DNA of 9,857 nt from Clostridiales bacterium (GTDB lineage Bacteria > Bacillota > Clostridia > Oscillospirales > Acutalibacteraceae): contig JAAVYX010000069.1 of NCBI GenBank assembly GCA_022791355.1, forward strand, positions 1 through 9,857. Direction: 5' to 3'. The notes below the pieces were generated by a model, which did no database searches, was not told the DNA's origin, and saw only the letters and a list, made by a program, of their open reading frames with translations. Shown here piece after piece: positions 5,920 to 9,857 of this stretch. The translations under genes and the position numbers were made by a program. Position 1 is the stretch's first letter; every line of letters starts with the position of its first letter.

Positions 5920-6876
5920 CTAATCGACCCGGCCACGCCGCTGGCCCGCCTGGAAAGCGGCGATATTGGCGGCCACTTCAGCGGTCAGACGCTTCCTGGC
6001 CTCCACGGAGGCCCATGCGATGTGGGGGGTAATCAGCAGACGTTCCGGTTCCTTTACGCCCAGCAAGGGATTGTCCGGCCGAATAGGCTCAGTCTCCAGC
6101 ACATCCAGTCCCGCGCCGGCCAGTTTTCCTCCATCCAACGCGGCGGCCAGGGCTTTTTCGTCCACAATGCCGCCTCGACCCAGATTGAGCAGATAGGCCG
6201 ACGGCTTCATCAGTCCCAGCTCTCTCGCCCCGATAAGCCCTCTTGTGACGGGAGTCAGGGCCGTATGGATGGACACCACGTCCGACCCGGCCAGCAGCTC
6301 CTCCAAACCGGCCCGGGGATAGCGGTCGCTGCGATTTTTTCCCGAGGCCGAAAAGTATTCTACCCGCGCGCCGAAAGCCTCGGCAATTTGGGCCACTCGA
6401 CCGCCGATGGCCCCCAAACCGATAATCCCCCACCGCCTGCCCGACAGTTCCCGGACGGGCGGGCCGAAATGGGTGAAAATATCGCTTTGGGCGTAGGCCC
6501 CGGATTTTACGTACCGGTCGTATACGCCCAATCCTTCCATCAAATAGAAGAGCATGGCAAAGGTGTGCTGGGCCACCGTTTGGGTGGAGTACCCGGCCAC
6601 GTTGGCTACGGCGATACCCTTGGTCCGGCAGTAGTCCAGGTCCACCACGTTGACGCCGGTGGAGCAGAGGGCGACCATGCGCAGGCCGGGCGCAGCGGCC
6701 ATGATCTCGGCCGTCAGCGCCGTTTTGTTGACGATGGCCGCCTCCGCGTCCCGCAGCCTTTCGACAACTTGATCGGGGGCGGTGGTCTCGTAGACCTGCA
6801 ATTCGCCCAAGCGCCGCAGAGGCGCAAGATCTATATCCGGGCCTAGGGTCTTGGCGTCCAAAAAGCAAAGTTTCAA
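5920..6876 (-). CDS. D-isomer-specific 2-hydroxyacid dehydrogenase
   Basis: This is a cytoplasmic NAD(P)-dependent oxidoreductase of the D-2-hydroxyacid dehydrogenase family, with 318 residues, the normal length. The nucleotide-binding glycine motif is G153-x-G155-x-x-G158 in WGIIGLGAIGGRVAQ. Catalytic residues are visible: R234 in NLGRGGIVDE, E263 in DVLETEP, and H285 in ITPHIAWAS. The substrate-binding N-terminal part shows CSTGVNVVDLDYC and NVAGYSTQTVAQHTFAM, which resembles the glycerate/hydroxypyruvate reductase-like branch. The true substrate cannot be fixed from sequence. The start is TTG at 6876, with AAAGGGGG about 7 nt upstream and a canonical MKLCFLDAKTL start. The only in-frame continuation would run into the leader. 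It has its own candidate promoter and is probably monocistronic. Confidence 0.92.
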   Translation of the reverse strand: MKLCFLDAKTLGPDIDLAPLRRLGELQVYETTAPDQVVERLRDAEAAIVNKTALTAEIMAAAPGLRMVALCSTGVNVVDLDYCRTKGIAVANVAGYSTQTVAQHTFAMLFYLMEGLGVYDRYVKSGAYAQSDIFTHFGPPVRELSGRRWGIIGLGAIGGRVAQIAEAFGARVEYFSASGKNRSDRYPRAGLEELLAGSDVVSIHTALTPVTRGLIGARELGLMKPSAYLLNLGRGGIVDEKALAAALDGGKLAGAGLDVLETEPIRPDNPLLGVKEPERLLITPHIAWASVEARKRLTAEVAANIAAFQAGQRRGRVD

Positions 6877-6944
6877 AGGGAATCCCCCTTTACTATTTAG
6901 GGCAAACGGTCGGCGCTGTCCGCCACAGGCGGAAAGCTGTATTC

Positions 6945-6973
6945 AGTATACCCTATTTTGGCGAAAAAAGCAA
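6945..6973 (-). promoter_or_regulatory. Candidate sigma-A promoter of the dehydrogenase gene
   Basis: On the minus strand TTGCTT (6973-6968), 17 nt, then TATACT (6950-6945) fit a sigma-A promoter with a good -10 and a poor -35. It follows the trpB terminator directly. The expected leader of about 60 nt includes a 6-bp TCCGCC/GGCGGA hairpin with a 3-nt loop at 6919-6933. Confidence 0.55.
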
Positions 6974-6986
6974 TTCCTGCCAAAGG

Positions 6987-7046
6987 CAAAAAATCCCGGC
7001 GGATTTCTCTGTAAGAATCCGTCGGGATTTTTGTTTTCTTATTTTT
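6987..7046. terminator. Bidirectional terminator after trpB
   Basis: Arms 6993-7005 and 7016-7028 form a 13-bp stem with one imperfect pair, a G-U in plus-strand RNA that becomes an A-C mismatch in minus-strand RNA. The minus strand continues with TTTTTT after the stem, and the plus strand with TTTTTGTTTTCTTATTTTT. For the minus-strand trpB transcript the stem begins 55 nt past the stop codon. Confidence 0.88.
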
Positions 7047-7083
7047 CATGGCTGAACGGGAGGTTTTCCACCGCGCATAGCCT

Positions 7084-8466
7084 CTATTCCTCCTGCCCAG
7101 GAACCTTTGGCAAGGAGGCGAAGCCCTTCTCCAGATCCGCGTCGGTGGGAATGGAGTCGTTCATGACGCCATCGTGGAAGGAGGCGTAAGCGGTCATATC
7201 GAAATAGCCGGTGCCGGTTAAGCCGAAGAGGATGGTTTTGGCCTGGCCCGCTTCCTTACACTTTAAGGCCTCGTCCACCGCCGCGCGGATGGCGTGGGCC
7301 GACTCGGGGGCGGGCAGGATGGACTCCTGCCGGGCAAACAGGGCGGCCGCCTCGAAAACCCTGGTCTGCTCAACGGCCCGGGCCTCGTCCAGATACCCGT
7401 CGTGATAGAGCTTGGACAGGGTGGGCGACATACCGTGGTACCGCAGGCCGCCGGCGTGATTGGGCGAGGGCTGGAACTCGCAGCCCAGCGTATACATCTT
7501 GGCAAGGGGGGTGATGCGGCCGGTGTCGCAGAAGTCATAGGCGTATCTGCCCCGGGTCAGGGTGGGACAGGAGGCCGGCTCCACGGCGATAAAATAGGGA
7601 TTCGCCTTACCGGTCAGCTTATCCTGCATAAAGGCGCTCATCAGTCCGCCCAGGTTGGAGCCGCCGCCGGCGCAGCCGATGACGATATCGGGATATTCGT
7701 CGATCATTTCCATGGCCGTCTTGGACTCCAGGCCGATGACCGACTGATGCAGCAGCACCTGATCCAGCACCGAGCCCAGCACGTACCGGCAGCCCTGGGT
7801 TTTGACCGCCGTCTCCACCGCCTCCGAGATGGCGCAGCCCAGGCTTCCGCCCGTTTCGGGAAACTTTTCCAGGATGGCCCGGCCGGCCTCGGTGGTGTCG
7901 CTGGGGCTGGGGATGATGTTGGCCCCAAAGGTCTGCATGACCGACTTGCGGTAGGGCTTCTGGTTGAAGCTGGTTTTGACCATATAGACGGTCAGGTCCA
8001 AGCCGAAGTAGGCGCAGGCCATGGACAGGGCGGTGCCCCACTGACCGGCCCCCGTCTCGGTGGTCAGGGCGGTCAGACCCTGCTCCTTGGCGTAGTAGGC
8101 CTGGGCCACCGCCGAGTTGAGCTTATGACTGCCCGAGGTGTTGTTGCCCTCGAACTTATAGTAAATTCTGGCCGGGGTGTCCAGGGCCTTCTCCAGATTG
8201 TAGGCCCGGATCAGGGGGGAAGGACGGTAGATTTTATAATATTCCTGAATCTCCTCCGGGATATCCATGTACCGGTCGGCGGCGTTCATCTCCTGATGGG
8301 CCAGCGTTTCACAGAAGATGGGATAGAGGTCCTTTTCCTCCAGCGGCTTGCCGGTGCCGGGATTCAATAAGGGCTCGTGCTGGGCCTTCATATCGGCCTT
8401 GATATTGTACCACTGCTTGGGGATCTGCTCCTCGGATAAATAAATACGATAGGGAACCTTACGCAT
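7084..8466 (-). CDS. trpB: Tryptophan synthase beta chain, TrpB2-type
   Basis: This is a cytoplasmic PLP enzyme condensing indole with serine to give tryptophan. The 460-residue product belongs to the longer TrpB-related (TrpB2) branch. The PLP-binding lysine is K115 in SGSHKLNSA. The catalytic glutamate motif is ETGAGQWG (E137), with Trp where TrpB1 enzymes have His. The phosphate-binding loop is GGGSN at 267-271. The frame is open to 8499, but ATG 8466 is chosen because AAGGAGAG lies 7 nt upstream and the family start MRKVPYRIYL follows. No trpA or other trp gene is adjacent, so it may serve indole salvage or work with TrpA encoded elsewhere. The tRNA-Trp T-box upstream supports a real role in tryptophan supply. 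Terminators bound the unit on both sides. Confidence 0.95.
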   Translation of the reverse strand: MRKVPYRIYLSEEQIPKQWYNIKADMKAQHEPLLNPGTGKPLEEKDLYPIFCETLAHQEMNAADRYMDIPEEIQEYYKIYRPSPLIRAYNLEKALDTPARIYYKFEGNNTSGSHKLNSAVAQAYYAKEQGLTALTTETGAGQWGTALSMACAYFGLDLTVYMVKTSFNQKPYRKSVMQTFGANIIPSPSDTTEAGRAILEKFPETGGSLGCAISEAVETAVKTQGCRYVLGSVLDQVLLHQSVIGLESKTAMEMIDEYPDIVIGCAGGGSNLGGLMSAFMQDKLTGKANPYFIAVEPASCPTLTRGRYAYDFCDTGRITPLAKMYTLGCEFQPSPNHAGGLRYHGMSPTLSKLYHDGYLDEARAVEQTRVFEAAALFARQESILPAPESAHAIRAAVDEALKCKEAGQAKTILFGLTGTGYFDMTAYASFHDGVMNDSIPTDADLEKGFASLPKVPGQEE

Positions 8467-8503
8467 AACGATTCTCTCCTTTTCTACATGTGTTTGCATA
8501 TCA

Positions 8504-8519
8504 AAAATACCGGTATTTT
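8504..8519. repeat. 16-bp perfect palindrome ahead of trpB
   Basis: AAAATACCGGTATTTT is a perfect dyad ending 38 nt before the trpB start codon. It has no loop, so it is more plausible as a protein-binding dyad than as an RNA hairpin. No regulator family is recognised from it. It could also be chance in an AT-rich patch. Confidence 0.4.
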
Positions 8520-8600
8520 GTTTTGGAAGTTTGCCTTATCCGTCGCCTCTTCCGGACAAATGTACAATTCCTTGTCCCCTTTCGAACAGGCCCCAACCGG

Positions 8601-8675
8601 TCAGAGGGCTTCCCAACGACCGCCGGCCCGCCATCGCCGGCCGGGTGCCTTGTACCACGCCAGCTTCCTTATCAT
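8601..8675 (-). CDS. Putative Trp-rich leader peptide (24 codons)
   Basis: ATG at 8675 is preceded by a perfect AAGGAGG with 8 nt spacing. The frame runs 24 codons to TGA at 8603-8601 and encodes Trp at positions 7, 15 and 21 (LAWYK, RRWRA, GRWEA) plus seven Lys/Arg residues. It lies between the T-box terminator and trpB in the same transcript. Three Trp codons in 24, upstream of a tryptophan gene, recall attenuator leader peptides. However, no terminator with a U tract follows, so any effect would have to be on translation or RNA folding. An in-frame upstream ATG at 8720 would give 39 residues. A fortuitous frame or the remnant of a lost gene is possible. Confidence 0.4.
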   Translation of the reverse strand: MIRKLAWYKAPGRRWRAGGRWEAL

Positions 8676-8699
8676 GCCGGATTCCTCCTTGTAAGATAC

Positions 8700-8824
8700 A
8701 TAGATTTCTCTGCGGTCCATCTAAGCGAACAGCCGAAGGCTGTTCTGGCGCCCCCGGGGCTAAAGCGCCTCTGCCTGAAGGTCCCGGCGCTAAAGCGCCT
8801 CTAGTTGCTTCCTGTATGGGACGC
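8700..8824 (-). repeat. Structured leader repeat, copy A
   Basis: This 125-nt element in the trpB leader shares the ordered blocks of copy B: GCGTCCC, 14 nt, TAGAGGCGCTTTAGCGCC, a second AGAGGCGCTTTAGC hairpin unit with one changed base, and CGCAGAGAAATCTAT. Spacers between the blocks differ in sequence, but the overall order and near-equal spacing are kept. The variable spacer here forms a strong GAACAGCC/GGCTGTTC hairpin; in copy B the same place has only a small GGCA/TGCC hairpin. A 6-bp GTGAGG/CCTCAC hairpin (8827-8850) lies just upstream. A strong ribosome binding site for the mini-ORF follows directly. Confidence 0.75.
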
Positions 8825-8877
8825 CAGTGAGGAGCGCTAGAGGGCCTCACAAAAATTTTACTTTACAAGACAAAGTA

Positions 8878-8921
8878 TTAAAAAAGCTTCCGTCCCCATT
8901 GTAAAACAGGGACAGAAGCTT
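8878..8921 (-). terminator. T-box terminator
   Basis: On the minus strand AAGCTTCTGTCCC (8921-8909) pairs with GGGACGGAAGCTT (8896-8884), a 13-bp stem with one U-G pair and a 12-nt loop, followed by TTTTAA. It begins 10 nt after the T-box sequence, as expected for the terminator conformation formed when tRNA-Trp is charged. Confidence 0.9.
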
Positions 8922-9193
8922 GAAAAACAAACCTCTGCGGTGCCACCCATATTGACGCAAAACACGCCCGCTCCGCCGCATACAACCATATGCGTCCGGC
9001 TGTAACGGTCCGGTATCCGTCGGCTCCTACCAGACCTTTCTGGCGGGCGGACACATCCATCCGCCGCCGGTCCTTCGGGCCGCCCTCCCCGGTCCATTCC
9101 CTCTGCTGGCACGGCGCCGCGCTCTCAGCCATACGCAGCTCTCTTTGGCCGGCTCTTACAGGGTACTCCTCCGGGTCTTCGGTTTCAAAAGTT
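8922..9193 (-). promoter_or_regulatory. T-box riboswitch, tRNA-Trp specific
   Basis: The leader shows the T-box landmarks in order. These are stem I with an AGTA internal-loop motif, the AGAGAGCTG block and distal GGCTGAGAGC, then GAA-TGG-A with the specifier codon UGG at 9096-9094, then the ACCGTTA block before stem III, and finally the T-box GGGTGGCACCGC at 8948-8937. The antiterminator bulge reads UGGC, whose last base pairs with a G discriminator base, the usual base 73 of bacterial tRNA-Trp. Specifier and bulge therefore agree on tryptophan. Uncharged tRNA-Trp should stabilise the antiterminator and allow transcription into trpB. Boundaries are set by the promoter and terminator. Confidence 0.93.
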
Positions 9194-9199
9194 TTTCCT

Positions 9200-9228
9200 A
9201 TTATATGCCCGCAGGGCGGAATTGTCAA
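9200..9228 (-). promoter_or_regulatory. Consensus sigma-A promoter of the T-box-trpB unit
   Basis: On the minus strand TTGACA (9228-9223), exactly 17 nt, then TATAAT (9205-9200) match the sigma-A consensus perfectly. The start of transcription is expected near 9193. It lies 85 nt past the pyrG stop. Such a strong promoter fits a gene controlled mainly by leader termination. Confidence 0.92.
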
Positions 9229-9313
9229 GGCCAGGGCCGATTTTTACCCGATCCGTCAAAATCCCGCCCAACCTTTTTCCGTATTTCACAAAAGGGCCGT
9301 CCGAAAACGGGGT

Positions 9314-9857
9314 CTATTTCCCGGCCTGCTTGACCGCCGCGCCGATAAAATCCCGGAAAAGAGGGTGGGCCCGGTTGGGCCGGGAACGGAACTCGGGATG
9401 GTACTGGACGGCCACAAACCAGGGATGGTCCCTTAGCTCCACCGCCTCCACCAGCCGCTTATCCGGCGAGGTTCCCGAAACGACCATGCCGCCGGCCGTC
9501 AGCTTATCGGCGTACTCGCCGTTGAACTCGTACCGGTGACGATGCCGTTCGTGGATCAGGTCTTCCCCGTAGGCCGCGTGGAGCAGGGTGTCGTCGGCCA
9601 CCGCGCAGGGGTATTTGCCAAGCCGCATAGTGCCGCCCTTTTCGGCGATATCCTTCTGGTCGGGCATGATGTCGATGACGGGGTGAGGGGCTTCGGGGTT
9701 AAACTCGGTGGAGTCGGCCTGGGGCAGGCCGCAGACATGCCGGGCGAACTCGATCACCGCAATCTGCATCCCTAAGCAGACACCAAAATAGGGGATCTTA
9801 TGTTCCCGGGCGTACTGGGCGGCCAGAATCTTGCCCTCCACCCCCCGGCTGCCGAAG
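9314..9857 (-). CDS. pyrG: CTP synthase, C-terminal part (cut by window edge)
   Basis: CTP synthase makes CTP from UTP, ATP and glutamine in pyrimidine nucleotide synthesis. Only the class I glutamine amidotransferase domain is in the window, about 180 residues. The frame stays open to the right edge, with GSRGVEGK as its first visible residues. The nucleophile elbow is YFGVCLGMQ, and the His/Glu pair is in VAVQYHPEF. Family blocks [31 protein letters not shown] and [10 protein letters not shown] identify it as PyrG rather than another amidotransferase. The stop is TAG at 9316-9314. A weak hairpin follows but no convincing terminator, so some readthrough into the T-box leader is possible. Confidence 0.96.
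   Translation of the reverse strand, partial: FGSRGVEGKILAAQYAREHKIPYFGVCLGMQIAVIEFARHVCGLPQADSTEFNPEAPHPVIDIMPDQKDIAEKGGTMRLGKYPCAVADDTLLHAAYGEDLIHERHRHRYEFNGEYADKLTAGGMVVSGTSPDKRLVEAVELRDHPWFVAVQYHPEFRSRPNRAHPLFRDFIGAAVKQAGK

Noticed and set aside
6022..6846. 274-codon plus-strand frame
   Set aside because: It is the antisense shadow of the 2-hydroxyacid dehydrogenase gene and has no recognisable domain.
7294..8370. 358-codon plus-strand frame
   Set aside because: It is antisense to trpB and Gly/Leu/His-rich as expected for a GC-rich shadow. trpB on the other strand has all catalytic motifs.
8536..8850. 104-codon minus-strand frame across the trpB leader repeat
   Set aside because: It is a different frame from the Trp-rich mini-ORF, built largely from the repeat hairpins (GALAPG repeats), with no ribosome binding site at its start.
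8878..9230. Plus- and minus-strand frames across the T-box region (for example 8990-9436 and 8878-9228)
   Set aside because: The region has full T-box landmarks, a consensus promoter and a terminator, and the frames show no coding motifs.

Overview
The window reads as a GC-rich Bacillota chromosome segment, most likely class Clostridia. This rests on strong AGGAGG-type ribosome binding sites, a tRNA-Trp T-box leader, a GatCAB amidotransferase operon and several U-tracted intrinsic terminators. The genus cannot be told from the sequence. Every gene I can support lies on the minus strand, so the window reads from right to left, and plus-strand open frames look like shadows.

Right edge to 7.0 kb: the glutaminase end of CTP synthase (pyrG, cut by the window edge) is followed by a consensus sigma-A promoter and a complete T-box riboswitch. 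Its specifier codon is UGG and its antiterminator bulge is UGGC, so it should sense uncharged tRNA-Trp. Past the T-box terminator there is an unusually long 410-nt stretch before an orphan TrpB2-type tryptophan synthase beta chain. That stretch holds a structured repeat, a 24-codon reading frame with three Trp codons behind a perfect Shine-Dalgarno, and a 16-bp palindrome. A strong bidirectional terminator closes the unit.

7.0 to 5.0 kb: a D-2-hydroxyacid dehydrogenase has its own promoter and a TTG start. After it comes a second copy of the structured repeat, again directly upstream of a ribosome binding site, then an exported single-pass membrane protein of unknown function and a clear terminator.

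5.0 to 0.8 kb: a small MGMT-type DNA alkyl-transfer domain protein sits 3 nt ahead of gatC. A 480-nt stretch without a gene follows, then gatA and gatB with a 4-nt overlap. GatCAB amidates misacylated Glu-tRNA(Gln) and/or Asp-tRNA(Asn).

0.8 kb to left edge: two decayed small genes follow gatB. One is a TfoX C-terminal-type protein with a single in-frame TAA, and the other is a 5'-truncated DUF4180 protein whose remaining frame overlaps it. A bidirectional terminator and a cluster of palindromes containing GGTATAAT finish the window.

The observations most worth following are the repeated 120-125-nt element found in two 5' leaders, the Trp-codon-rich mini-ORF between T-box and trpB, and the one-stop TfoX-like pseudogene.
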